The translations under genes were made by a program, and so were the position numbers. From Candidatus Ideonella esbjergensis (GTDB lineage Bacteria; Pseudomonadota; Gammaproteobacteria; Burkholderiales; Burkholderiaceae_C), in assembly GCA_016710065.1 (NCBI GenBank), contig JADJLP010000010.1, positions 673,485-737,484 on the forward strand: a stretch of DNA of 64,000 bases. The letters are read 5' to 3'. Below, in pieces: positions 41,084 to 50,307 of this stretch. Numbering within the stretch: the stretch's first letter is position 1; every line of letters starts with the position of its first letter. The notes below the pieces were generated by a model, which saw only the letters and a list, made by a program, of their open reading frames with translations, was not told where the DNA came from and made no database searches.

Positions 41084-43756
41084 GTGTCACTTCTACAAGA
41101 AATTCAGAACGAATCCAACGGTGCGCTTTTTCGGCGTGCGGACCTGCACGTCCACTCCTTTGGCGAGGGTGGCTCATACGACGTGACGGACGCGTCGATG
41201 ACGCCCGAGGCCATCGTCGATACGGCGATCACGGAGCGGCTCGACCTCATCGCCATCACCGATCACAACAATGTCGACAACGTCCGCCGGGCGCTGAAGT
41301 TTGCGGAAGGCAAAGGCCTGCTTGTTGTCCCCGGTGTGGAGCTATCAACGCCGCAGGGGCACCTGCTGGTGTACTTCGAGACAGCTGACCAGCTGCAGCG
41401 CTTTCTCGGCAAGCTCACTATTTCGGATGACCGGAAGGCCTGCCACAACACCATACCTCAATGCCTCCGCTTCGCGGAAGAGTTCAACGGCTTCGGCATC
41501 TGCGCCCACATCGAGCTGGATAGTGGCCTGGAGAAGGCGCACCCGAAGTTCGACACGTTCAAGCAGGAGGTGTTCAACTGTCCGAACCTGTTGGGCCTGG
41601 AGATTGCTAATGCAGCGAACAGCGCATGGTTCTCACACGACGACACTGACGCAAATCGGCGCAACTGCGTTGTGACTCGATGCGCCACTCTTGGTCTAGA
41701 AGATGGCGTCGATCTGGCCAAGGTGATGTCCTCGGACGCGCACACACTTAACGCCTTGGGTCGCAACGCCAGCGGCAACAGAAAGCTAACCCGGCTAAAG
41801 ATGGAGGCCCTGACATTCGCGTCGCTACGGATCGCGCTGAAGGATGCCGCGGCGCGAGTGCGCCTCGAGGACCTTGTCCCCGCGTCGGTGCCGCGGTTCG
41901 TAGGAATCAAGCTGGAAGGCGGATTCCTCAAGAATCAAGTAGTCCACTTCAGTCCTAACCTGACCTGCATCATCGGCGGGCGCGGTGCCGGAAAGTCAAC
42001 GCTGTTGGAGTCGCTTCGCGCGGCCTCCGGCAACGCAACTGAAGGCACCATCATCGACTCGGAGGTGTGGCCCGACTCCATCTCGCTGGTCTACGAAGAC
42101 GAAGTGGGGGAACGCCACACGCTGACTCGCAACAAGCTCTGCGATGTGATGAACGCCGATCCGGAAGGGCCGACGGCAGTTGCAATCGAAAGCTATGGAC
42201 AAGGGGAAACGGCTGACACGATCCAGCATTGCGACACCGACCCGTCGATCCTGCTGCGGTTCCTGGACGGCTTCATCGACTTTGGGGAACTGCGCGAGCA
42301 GGACGAAGCCTTGCGCGACGCGATTCTCGAAAATCAGACGGCTATCGAAACGCTGCAGCAGAGCATCAACCAAATCGGACCAACGGAGAAGGCGAAGGGG
42401 CTCGCCGACACACAGGTAGCAGTACTGAAGAAGCAGAACGCGAGCCAGGTCGTCGAGTTGGAGGAAAAGCTAGCCAAGGAGCGGCGTTTCCGCGATGGGC
42501 TGAAGCACAACCTTGGTGAGCTTCTCACGTCCATCACCAACAGCCTGACTGGGGGCGATCTGCGCAAGTTGACGACCGACGTTGATGGCAACAGCCTAGC
42601 AGTCGGCAAGGCGGAGTTTGAGGTCGTCAAGGGGCTGGTAGATAGTCTTGCGACAGAGATCGAGACGCTGTCCGGTCAGCTAAAACAGAAGGTTATAGCC
42701 GCGAACGACAAGATCGCGACGCAGCTTCAGGTCTGGATCGCGCGCGAGAAGGAGACACAGGACAAAATCGAGGAGATTCGGCGCGAACTGGAACGGCAGA
42801 ACATCAAGCTCGACATGGCGTTTATCCGCAAGGTCACGAAGGATGCTGCAGATTTGCAGGCTCGGCTGACCGAGCTAAAGAAGAGCCAGCCGAAGCAGCA
42901 GGAGGCATTCAAGGAGCGAAAGCGCCTAATTCAAGAACGGGCTGGCCTACGCGTGAAGATTTTCAACGCCCGCCAAGCATTTGCAACGACGATGAACGGC
43001 AATCTTGCGGCTGCTGTAGTGGACTATCGGGTCAAGTTTCAGTTCCACGAAGGCTTGCTGGCGCCCGAGGTGGAAGAGCTTATCAAGAGCACCATGAGCT
43101 GGCGTACTTCTCAGGTTCCACGCGCGGCCCTCATAGCCGCCACACTTTCACCGGCTCAACTCCTTGCTGCCGTGAATGCGAAAGATGCGTCGGCACTCGA
43201 ACAACTGAAAGATGCCGACGGCAACCGCGTGTTCTCCAAGGTCGACGCGGTCGACATCATCGCCAAGCTCTCGGAGTGGCCGGCCAAGTGTGCGCTGGAG
43301 CGAATTGCGTTCGAGGACAGGCCCGAGATCAAAGTGACACAGGTTGTCGAGAATTCGGATGGCACCAAAGGCTATCGCGTCAGAGACTTCGCCAAGCTCT
43401 CGCTCGGCCAACAGCAGGCCATCCTCTTGACGGCGCTGCTGTTCTCGAAGAGCCGCGTACCGCTAATCATCGATCAACCAGAAGACAATCTTGACGGCGA
43501 GTTCATCTACAAGACTGTCGTGCGGTCACTGCGCAGCATCAAGGAGCACCGGCAGGTCATCATCGTCACGCACAACCCCAACATCGCCGTCCTCGGAGAC
43601 GCCGAGCTGATCATCCCGCTGCGCGGTGCCAGCGAAGTGTCCGTGATCAGGGACCGTGGGTCGATCGACACCACCGAGACCAAAGACATTGTCTGCACGA
43701 TTCTTGAAGGCAGCCAGAAGGCCTTCAAGCGCCGGCAGGAGGTATACGGCTACTGA
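41084..43756 (+). CDS. PHP-domain SMC-like ATPase (TrlF-like)
   Basis: I start at GTG 41084, five bases after a strong GGGAGG site. Residues 18-200 are a PHP phosphoesterase domain: RADLHVHSFGEGG, ITDHNNVDN, VVPGVELSTPQGH, a CAHIEL site and later MSSDAHTLNALG. Then comes an SMC/RecN-type ATPase with Walker A IIGGRGAGKST (about residue 298). A coiled-coil middle follows, then a signature-like LSLGQQQAILL and Walker B LIIDQPEDNLDGEF, and a terminal THNPN. This is the layout of TrlF-family proteins, reported in defence islands. The PHP part may hydrolyse nucleotides or DNA ends, powered or gated by the ATPase. It precedes an ATPase-HNH pair. Confidence 0.85.
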   Translation: MSLLQEIQNESNGALFRRADLHVHSFGEGGSYDVTDASMTPEAIVDTAITERLDLIAITDHNNVDNVRRALKFAEGKGLLVVPGVELSTPQGHLLVYFETADQLQRFLGKLTISDDRKACHNTIPQCLRFAEEFNGFGICAHIELDSGLEKAHPKFDTFKQEVFNCPNLLGLEIANAANSAWFSHDDTDANRRNCVVTRCATLGLEDGVDLAKVMSSDAHTLNALGRNASGNRKLTRLKMEALTFASLRIALKDAAARVRLEDLVPASVPRFVGIKLEGGFLKNQVVHFSPNLTCIIGGRGAGKSTLLESLRAASGNATEGTIIDSEVWPDSISLVYEDEVGERHTLTRNKLCDVMNADPEGPTAVAIESYGQGETADTIQHCDTDPSILLRFLDGFIDFGELREQDEALRDAILENQTAIETLQQSINQIGPTEKAKGLADTQVAVLKKQNASQVVELEEKLAKERRFRDGLKHNLGELLTSITNSLTGGDLRKLTTDVDGNSLAVGKAEFEVVKGLVDSLATEIETLSGQLKQKVIAANDKIATQLQVWIAREKETQDKIEEIRRELERQNIKLDMAFIRKVTKDAADLQARLTELKKSQPKQQEAFKERKRLIQERAGLRVKIFNARQAFATTMNGNLAAAVVDYRVKFQFHEGLLAPEVEELIKSTMSWRTSQVPRAALIAATLSPAQLLAAVNAKDASALEQLKDADGNRVFSKVDAVDIIAKLSEWPAKCALERIAFEDRPEIKVTQVVENSDGTKGYRVRDFAKLSLGQQQAILLTALLFSKSRVPLIIDQPEDNLDGEFIYKTVVRSLRSIKEHRQVIIVTHNPNIAVLGDAELIIPLRGASEVSVIRDRGSIDTTETKDIVCTILEGSQKAFKRRQEVYGY

Positions 43757-43909
43757 CCGTGGCTCCTTCACCCATTGTTTGGCGACCGGCGACAGACGGC
43801 GTTGCCAGCTGCGAATCGGGGTGAATGACAGTGATGCTGGTCGGAGCGCGTAGCTGGCGAACTTGGGAGAGCAACCATCTTTTTCACCGTAATTGACGGC
43901 CGCGGCCGT

Positions 43910-45424
43910 GTGCCCAGCGGATCAAAGAACCAGGCGTTTCTGTTCGTCGACAACTGGGACGATTGGGGGAAGTACCGGACGCAGTTCTCGCTTCATGTCG
44001 CCGACGAAACCGGAGAAGCTCATCACATCGGCTCAGTCAAGATCGGCCAAAAGGGCCTCCAGCCCTCAGGCAGAGTCTCGAAAGGTCATCGAGCACCGGC
44101 GTTGGATGAAACGTTCAACGCCCTGGATGAAAGCTACTTTTCGCTCGGCCAGAGTGAAAGCTACTACGAGTCGCTGAACGAGCTTAGCGACGCGCTTCGA
44201 GCGCGCGTTCTCAAGGGCCTGCGCGACTGTGCTGCCGACCTGGACATCTTCGAGACCTACCGCGCTGAGGAGGTGATGCGAGAGTCGCTCCTGCGCGACG
44301 TTGTCGAATCGACCGTCGCAGGGCGGCTGAATCGCCTGTCCCGCGGCGATGCAAAGCTCACAAAGTTTGCGTTCGCGTACAGCTTCCCGGCACGGGGGAA
44401 AAAGCCCTCAGCATCGATGACCTTCGATGTCATTCCGGAGTCTCAACCCCCGACGAACGTGCATGTCCTGATTGGCCGCAACGGCGTGGGCAAAACGCGG
44501 TGCATGCGGTTGTTGGCCCTTGCCCTGCTTGGCCGCGAGCCTGACGACGGAGATTCCGCCGGCACGATCGAAATGCAGGCTGAAGATACGGGCGGCGCGG
44601 TTGCCTTCTCTGGCCTCGTCCTCGTCTCGTTCAGCGCTTTCGACGAGTTTGAGTTGGAGCCCGCAGAGTCGGACGCGATGCGTTGCCACCAGGTCGGTCT
44701 GAGGCATCCGGGGTCCTCCGAACGCGGCTCAACAGCGAAGAGCTTTGATGATCTGGGAAGTGATTTCGCAAACAGCCTGACACGGTGCCAGTCGGGCGTG
44801 CGGGCGGAACGCTGGCGCACGGCCGTCCGGACCCTGGAAGAAGACGATCTCTTTGCAGAGGCAGATGTCACGTCGCTGCTTGACGAAGAGAGCGACGTAC
44901 GTCTCAAGACGCGCGCGCGGCGCCTCTTCAAGAAGCTGAGTTCGGGGCATGCCATCGTTCTGCTGACCGTGACTCGCCTCGTCGAACTGGTCGATGAGCG
45001 AACGCTGGTACTGCTCGACGAACCGGAAGGGCATCTTCATCCGCCGCTTCTCGCGTCCTTTGTGCGCTGCCTGTCCGACCTGCTAGTGCGACGGAATGGG
45101 GTCGCCATTGTGGCCACGCACTCGCCGGTGGTCCTTCAGGAGGTGCCTCAATCCTGCGCTTGGAAGCTGCGACGAAGCGGGCGCACCGCGATCATTGAAC
45201 GTCCGACTGTGAAGACTTTCGGGGAGAACATCGGCGTCCTGACACGCGATGTCTTTGGTCTCCAGGTCACGCAATCAGGATTTCACAAGCTCCTGCGAGA
45301 TGCCGTCGCTGACGGCTCTTCCTATCGAAGGGTCCTAAACAAGTTCGACGGAGAGTTGGGCGACGAAGCGAAGGCTATCGTTCAGGCGCTCATCGCAGAA
45401 CGCGACGAGGATGCCGATGCGTAG
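43910..45424 (+). CDS. OLD/PtuA-like AAA ATPase of an ATPase-HNH defence pair
   Basis: An ABC/AAA_15-type ATPase. Walker A is LIGRNGVGKT (about residues 187-196) and Walker B is LVLLDEPEGHLHPPLL (about residue 366), followed by VAIVATHSPVVLQEV. No TOPRIM domain follows, so it is not a full OLD nuclease. The next gene, overlapping by 14 bases, is an HNH nuclease. ATPase-HNH pairs are the core of Septu (PtuA-PtuB) systems. The first 130 residues (DNWDDWGKYRTQFSL and onward) are specific to a subset. The start is uncertain: coding-like sequence (FFTVIDGRGRVPSGS) extends upstream of the GTG with no ATG, GTG or TTG. Confidence 0.75.
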   Translation: MPSGSKNQAFLFVDNWDDWGKYRTQFSLHVADETGEAHHIGSVKIGQKGLQPSGRVSKGHRAPALDETFNALDESYFSLGQSESYYESLNELSDALRARVLKGLRDCAADLDIFETYRAEEVMRESLLRDVVESTVAGRLNRLSRGDAKLTKFAFAYSFPARGKKPSASMTFDVIPESQPPTNVHVLIGRNGVGKTRCMRLLALALLGREPDDGDSAGTIEMQAEDTGGAVAFSGLVLVSFSAFDEFELEPAESDAMRCHQVGLRHPGSSERGSTAKSFDDLGSDFANSLTRCQSGVRAERWRTAVRTLEEDDLFAEADVTSLLDEESDVRLKTRARRLFKKLSSGHAIVLLTVTRLVELVDERTLVLLDEPEGHLHPPLLASFVRCLSDLLVRRNGVAIVATHSPVVLQEVPQSCAWKLRRSGRTAIIERPTVKTFGENIGVLTRDVFGLQVTQSGFHKLLRDAVADGSSYRRVLNKFDGELGDEAKAIVQALIAERDEDADA

Positions 45425-46262
45425 TCTGCCAAAGCCTGACGTGACCGGCGCGGAGGTGCTGCAGCTCTGTGCTGCCAGCATCAGAGATCCCGATCTGAAG
45501 GAACGCCTGTTACAGGCCGAAGCCGTCGTTGAAGCCGCCGAAGAGTTGTACCGGGAACATGGTGAAAGCGCCGAATTGCATGCCATCGAGGGAACAAAGA
45601 CCGTTGGCGACCTCGTCAGCCGCAAGGAGATGGAGCGGGTCTACAACGGCACCTTCGTGAAGAGCAGCAGGACGCGCAGCACATACGCAAAGCTCAAGAA
45701 GGCCTGCGTCAACGACATCTGCCCGCTATGCGGTCAGGGAACGGTTCACCAGCTTGACCACTATCTTCCTATCACCAGCTTCCCGGTCTATGGCGTAACA
45801 GCCATCAATTTGGTCCCGGCCTGCAGCGACTGCAACAAGTACAAGCTCATCCATGTCCCTGCAAACGCAGGTGAGCAGACCATCCATCCCTACTTCGATG
45901 AGGTCGACGACGAGCAATGGCTGTTCGGCGAAGTCGTAGAAAGCACGCCGGCCGCTGTGAGGTTCGCAGTGAATCCGCCCGATAACTGGGATGCAGTTCA
46001 GGGCGAGCGTTTGAAGACCCATTTCCGCATCTACAGGCTCGGCACGCTGTATACGACGCATGCTGCGGTTGAGATCAGCAACATGAGGCACGCCCTGAAG
46101 AAGATTGCCGCCACACCAGGCTTTGCCGAGCGGATAAGACAGCACCTGCGCGAACGGGCCGAGAGCTGCGCCGAGGTCTACGAAAATTCCTGGCAGCGGG
46201 CGACATTCGACGCGTTGGCCGATTCCGATTGGTTTTGTTCCGGCGGCTTCGAGGCCGTATAG
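45411..46262 (+). CDS. HNH endonuclease (PtuB-like) of the ATPase-HNH pair
   Basis: The 283-residue protein has an HNH site with zinc knuckles. CPLCG (about residue 104) is followed by VHQLDHYLPITSFP with the catalytic His, then AINLVPACSDCNKYK with the Asn and second CxxC. The N-terminal 90 residues are helical, and the C-terminal 130 residues may contact the ATPase. Its start lies inside the ATPase gene. In Septu, the HNH subunit cuts DNA when the ATPase complex is triggered by phage; that activity is inferred here. A poorly organised 375-base gap follows. Confidence 0.8.
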   Translation: MPMRSLPKPDVTGAEVLQLCAASIRDPDLKERLLQAEAVVEAAEELYREHGESAELHAIEGTKTVGDLVSRKEMERVYNGTFVKSSRTRSTYAKLKKACVNDICPLCGQGTVHQLDHYLPITSFPVYGVTAINLVPACSDCNKYKLIHVPANAGEQTIHPYFDEVDDEQWLFGEVVESTPAAVRFAVNPPDNWDAVQGERLKTHFRIYRLGTLYTTHAAVEISNMRHALKKIAATPGFAERIRQHLRERAESCAEVYENSWQRATFDALADSDWFCSGGFEAV

Positions 46263-46637
46263 GCTTCCCTGTCCATCAACAAGGCATCGATTCAACTGGA
46301 TCTGAGTGCGCCATGCCTTTGCGCGCAACAGGTTCGCGTACTTGCCACCGCGCCGTCCAGCAGATCGCTTGAGTGCTGCAGGCTGCATTCGAGTGACGGC
46401 GTTTAGCGAACGGTGCCATTCGACGGTTCGAACCTGAGCGACCGCACCCAGTCAAGGGGCAGTCGTGTTGACCCTGGGTGTACCAGCGCTCGGGCAAGTC
46501 AATTGGTCGCAGAGTTCGTCCGATGCCGGAGTGCCCCGCGCTGCTGACCTCGATAACCTGCGACCAGACCAACCGTTTCGCCGCTCTTGTTCCACCCTTT
46601 GGCGTCAGCATGGCCGCAGCACTCGTCTGCACCCGCC
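46263..46637. other. 375-bp gap before traI
   Basis: No gene is supported. The gap has the perfect palindrome GGTTCGAACC at 46425-46434. It separates the defence island from the conjugation genes and must contain the traI promoter. An origin of transfer could lie here, but nothing identifies one. Confidence 0.3.
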
Positions 46638-48356
46638 ATGCAGTCCTCCGCCTCGCTCGCCGCCTTCCCGGCCACCGACCCGGGCTTCGCCGCCCTGCCT
46701 GTCGCTGACCTGCTCGCATCGGCAGACGACCTCGTAAGCCGCATCCGACTGTGCTTCGGCCTGTCCCGAGACGCCTTCGACGCCGAGGTGCAGCCGCTGC
46801 TCCAGCGCTATGCCGGCTACGTCCACCTGCTGCCCGCCACCGCCGACAACTACTTCAGCTCACCTGCTGGCCTGCTGAACCTCGGGCTGGAGGTCGCGTT
46901 CTACAGCCTGCAAGGCACCGACGCGCACATCTTCTCCGGACGGTCGACGATCTCGGCGCGCCGCCAGCTTGAACCGCGCTGGCGCCTGGCCACCTTCATC
47001 GGTGGCCTGTGCTGCGAACTGCACCGGGTGCTCAGCCACCTGATCGTGACCGACGAGGCGGGTGGCGAGTGGCCGCAGTTCCTCGTCCCCCTGGGCGACT
47101 GGCTGGCATCGCGCAGTGCCACTCGCTACTTCGTTCGCTGGCGGCCGAACGCCGCCGAGTCGCGCGGCCTGGGCGTGTTCGCACTGCCCCTGGTCGTCCC
47201 GGGAGCCACGCTCCAGTACCTGGCGCAGGACAACAGTGTCATCGTCCCGCACCTCCTGTCCAGCATCAGCGGGCAGCCGGTCTACCGTGACCACAACGTC
47301 CTCGACGCGCTGGTACGTCGTTCGCTTGCGCTGGTGATCGACCGGAACCTGCAGGCCAACGCCGATCGCTACGGCGTGCCGCAGTTCGGCTCGCACCTCG
47401 AGCGCTACCTGGTCGACGCGATGCGCCGGCTGGCGTCCGGCAGTCCCAGCTGGTTCCCGAACCGGGAGAAGTCCCGGGCCTGGCTGGGGCCCGACGGGCT
47501 GTTCCTGCTGTGGCCGCAGGCGGCCCACGATGTTCAGGCGCTGCTGGAGGCCGATCAGTTGGCCGGCATCCCCAAGGCGCCTGAGACGATGCTCGACCTG
47601 CTGCTGGAGGCCGGAGTCTTCGCGCGGCAGCCGGACGGCGCCTCGACCTGGTTCGTCCTGCCCCCGGAGTCGAAAGCCGCCGCGGAGACGGTGAAGCTGG
47701 CATCGCCGGCGATCCTGCTGAACGGCGTCACGCAGCCGGCCGAACCACTGACCATCTCGTTGGTCTGCCCACCTGGCGCCACGCGGACCACCCAGAAGGC
47801 GCCAACGACTGCACCGGCGCCAGCCCCCGCACCGCCGCCCGGTACCCAGTTCTCATTACTCGACGCCACCGACGTGGCCACATCACCGGCAGCCCGCACA
47901 TCCCCGCCGCCGCCGGTGTCACAGACCCCGGCACCGCCCCTTGCTGTGGTCGCCGACATCGAAGTCCCGTCGCCGCCCCCTCCGCCCTCCCCGCCGCCGG
48001 CCGCGGCGCCCACCTTCAAGCTGAACGCACCCATGCGCCTGAACCCGGCCGTGCGCGATGCCCTCGCGGCCATCGTCGGCACCCTCAACGGGCCGGGCAG
48101 CGCAGCAGCCGCCGCACCCATCGCGGCCGGCCTGTTCGTGCCGCTGGCTGAACTGGAGGTCCGTGGCGTGCAGCCTGCGCTGGCGAGTCGGGCGCTGGCC
48201 GATGTCGGCCTGCTGGTGCATGCCAGGCGGGATGGCCCGGCCACCGTCACGGCCGACTTCCGCGGCGAGCCGACCATCGGGCTGGTCGTCGCCCCAGCCT
48301 GCATCGATGGTTTCGACCCTGCCGCGTTCGAGCCGGCCGCGCACGAGGAACCCTGA
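46638..48356 (+). CDS. traI: MobH-family relaxase (TraI_2 domain)
   Basis: The first 330 residues match the TraI domain of MobH relaxases: LLQRYAGYVHLLPATADNYF, then GLLNLGLEVAFYSLQGTDAH, then RRQLEPRWRLATFIGGLCCE and LHRVLSHLIVTD. The usual His pairs of the HD-like metal site are in these blocks. A Pro-rich linker of about 100 residues leads to a C-terminal winged-helix part (LNPAVRDALAAIVGTLNGPG onward) like TraI_2_C. The enzyme nicks oriT and pilots the strand during conjugation. I use the ATG at 46638; a TTG at 46587 would add 17 residues. TraD follows one base after the stop. Confidence 0.85.
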   Translation: MQSSASLAAFPATDPGFAALPVADLLASADDLVSRIRLCFGLSRDAFDAEVQPLLQRYAGYVHLLPATADNYFSSPAGLLNLGLEVAFYSLQGTDAHIFSGRSTISARRQLEPRWRLATFIGGLCCELHRVLSHLIVTDEAGGEWPQFLVPLGDWLASRSATRYFVRWRPNAAESRGLGVFALPLVVPGATLQYLAQDNSVIVPHLLSSISGQPVYRDHNVLDALVRRSLALVIDRNLQANADRYGVPQFGSHLERYLVDAMRRLASGSPSWFPNREKSRAWLGPDGLFLLWPQAAHDVQALLEADQLAGIPKAPETMLDLLLEAGVFARQPDGASTWFVLPPESKAAAETVKLASPAILLNGVTQPAEPLTISLVCPPGATRTTQKAPTTAPAPAPAPPPGTQFSLLDATDVATSPAARTSPPPPVSQTPAPPLAVVADIEVPSPPPPPSPPPAAAPTFKLNAPMRLNPAVRDALAAIVGTLNGPGSAAAAAPIAAGLFVPLAELEVRGVQPALASRALADVGLLVHARRDGPATVTADFRGEPTIGLVVAPACIDGFDPAAFEPAAHEEP

Positions 48357-48357
48357 C

Positions 48358-50307
48358 ATGCTGATGCGCCGCTACGAGATGCCCTGGCGGCGCGCCTACG
48401 AGGTGTACGCCGCCGCCGTCTGGGCATCCGCCCTGCTGTTCTTCGCGGTCACCGGCGGGCTGGGCCTGCTCCCGCGCCAGTTTGCCCTTCCTCTCTCCGC
48501 GTTCTGCCTGGCCATAGCCGTGCTGCGGCTGGCGCAGGGCGTTCACACGCTGGTGCTACGTGCCTCGCTCTCTGGCCGCGGCATCCAGGTGCTGAGTACG
48601 CAGGCCGTCGCCCGCTGGACGGAGAAGCCTGACGCGGTGTTCCTGGGCTTCGGCTTCGAGTGGCGGCCCGTCCACTCGCAGCGCCTCTACGAACTGGCCA
48701 AGGTCGACTACCGGGAGTTCACCGTGTCGCCCCGCCTGCTGCAGGTGCTGGGCTACGACGCACGCCCGCAACCCGATGCAGAGATCGGCCTGCCCTACAT
48801 CCATGGCGTCGAGCCACGCGAGGTGCCCCTGCACCGGCCGCTGCAGAACTTCGAAGGCGGCACCTTGCTGGTGGGCACCACCCAGTCCGGCAAGGGCGTG
48901 GCGCTGGCCAACCTGGTGACGCAGGCCGTGCGCCGCGGCGACGTGGTCATCGTCATCGACCCCAAGAACAGCCGCCGCCTGAAGCGTGTCACCCAGCGTG
49001 CCTGCGAGGACTGGCGTGACCCCGACACCTTCCTCGAGTTCCACCCCGCCTTCCCTGAAGCCGGCGTGCGCCTGGACTTCACCTTCAACTGGCAGAAGCC
49101 CACCGAGATCGCCTCGCGGATCCAGTCGATCATGCCGCCGGATACGGCCGGCGCCTTCTCTGCCTTCGGCTGGGACGCCGTGAACGTGGTCGTGCAGGGC
49201 CTGGTGGAACTGGAGGAGCGGCCGAACCTGGTCAAGCTCACCAAGTACATCGAGGGCGGTATCGAGCCAGTGCTGGAAGCGACGCTGCGCCGCTTCTACG
49301 AGCGGCTGCTCGGCGCCGGCTGGCGCGACCAGCCCGAGATGAAGAAGCTGCTGCACGACGCACACCGCGGCAACATGAAGCGCCCGTCAGAGGCGGCCAG
49401 TGCGGACCTGCTGGCCCTGGTCGCCTTCTACGAACACCACGTCCCGCAGTCGCAGCGCAACAAGGTACTCGACGCCCAGGTGCGCACCTTCCGCCACAAC
49501 CGCGAGCACTACCAGAAGATCACCGCCAACCTGCTGCCGGTGCTCTCGATGCTGACCTCAGGCGATCTGGGCCGCAGCCTGTCGCCCGACCCCTTCGACG
49601 CTGGCGATGCCAGACCGATCATGAACTTCGAGAAGATCGAGCGCGCCGGCCATGTGTTGTACATGTGCCTGGATTCCCTGCCCGACCCGTCGGTCGCCAC
49701 CGCCATCGGCGCACTGGCCCTGGCCGACCTGGCCGCGCGTGCGGGCATGCGCTACAACCTGGGCGGCTACCGGCGCATCTCGCTCTTCGTGGACGAGGTG
49801 TCGAACGTCATCAACCAGCCGCTGATCGAGATCCTGAACAAGGGCGCCGAGGGTGGCATCTTCACCACCTGCGCGATGCAGACGCTGGCCGACCTGGCCA
49901 AGCGCCTGGGCAGCGAAGACGCGGCGCGCATGGCGCTGGGCAACCTGAACAACCTGATCGCGCTGCGATCCAAGGACCGGCCGACGCAGGACTTCGTGGT
50001 CGAGACCTTCGGCAAGACCGCGATCCACTCGGTGCGCGTGGGCCTGAGCAGCGGCGCCGATGCCCACCTGGGCGACTTCTCGTCGAGCTACTCGACGCAG
50101 CTCACCGAAAGCTTCGAGGAGATGGTGCCGGCCGACGTGCTGGGCAAGCTGCCCAACCTGCAGTATTTCGCCTCGGTATCGGGCGGGCGGATCATCAAGG
50201 GGCGGTTTCCGATCCTCGACCCGGATGCGGATGAGCCCAGAGCAACACGTGTGACGCCACCGAAGGCGATCCGGACTCCAGCTGCAATGACGGGGCAAAC
50301 GTCGTGA
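48358..50307 (+). CDS. traD: type IV coupling protein TraD
   Basis: A 649-residue coupling ATPase. Two N-terminal membrane helices (VWASALLFFAVTGGLGLL, and about residues 43-60) anchor a cytoplasmic motor. Walker A is LLVGTTQSGKG (about residues 171-180) and the Walker B region is RRISLFVDEVSNV, followed by the sensor-like TTCAMQTLADLAKRLG. The C-terminal 150 residues hold VETFGKTAIHSVRVGLSS. It links the relaxase-DNA complex to the secretion channel. The order traI-traD-DUF4400 is that of SXT and IncC elements. Its stop overlaps the next start. Confidence 0.9.
   Translation: MLMRRYEMPWRRAYEVYAAAVWASALLFFAVTGGLGLLPRQFALPLSAFCLAIAVLRLAQGVHTLVLRASLSGRGIQVLSTQAVARWTEKPDAVFLGFGFEWRPVHSQRLYELAKVDYREFTVSPRLLQVLGYDARPQPDAEIGLPYIHGVEPREVPLHRPLQNFEGGTLLVGTTQSGKGVALANLVTQAVRRGDVVIVIDPKNSRRLKRVTQRACEDWRDPDTFLEFHPAFPEAGVRLDFTFNWQKPTEIASRIQSIMPPDTAGAFSAFGWDAVNVVVQGLVELEERPNLVKLTKYIEGGIEPVLEATLRRFYERLLGAGWRDQPEMKKLLHDAHRGNMKRPSEAASADLLALVAFYEHHVPQSQRNKVLDAQVRTFRHNREHYQKITANLLPVLSMLTSGDLGRSLSPDPFDAGDARPIMNFEKIERAGHVLYMCLDSLPDPSVATAIGALALADLAARAGMRYNLGGYRRISLFVDEVSNVINQPLIEILNKGAEGGIFTTCAMQTLADLAKRLGSEDAARMALGNLNNLIALRSKDRPTQDFVVETFGKTAIHSVRVGLSSGADAHLGDFSSSYSTQLTESFEEMVPADVLGKLPNLQYFASVSGGRIIKGRFPILDPDADEPRATRVTPPKAIRTPAAMTGQTS

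Noticed and set aside
46425..46434. GGTTCGAACC, resembling a tRNA T-arm
   Set aside because: It is a simple 10-base palindrome. No acceptor stem, anticodon arm or D-arm can be formed around it, so there is no tRNA or tRNA attachment site.
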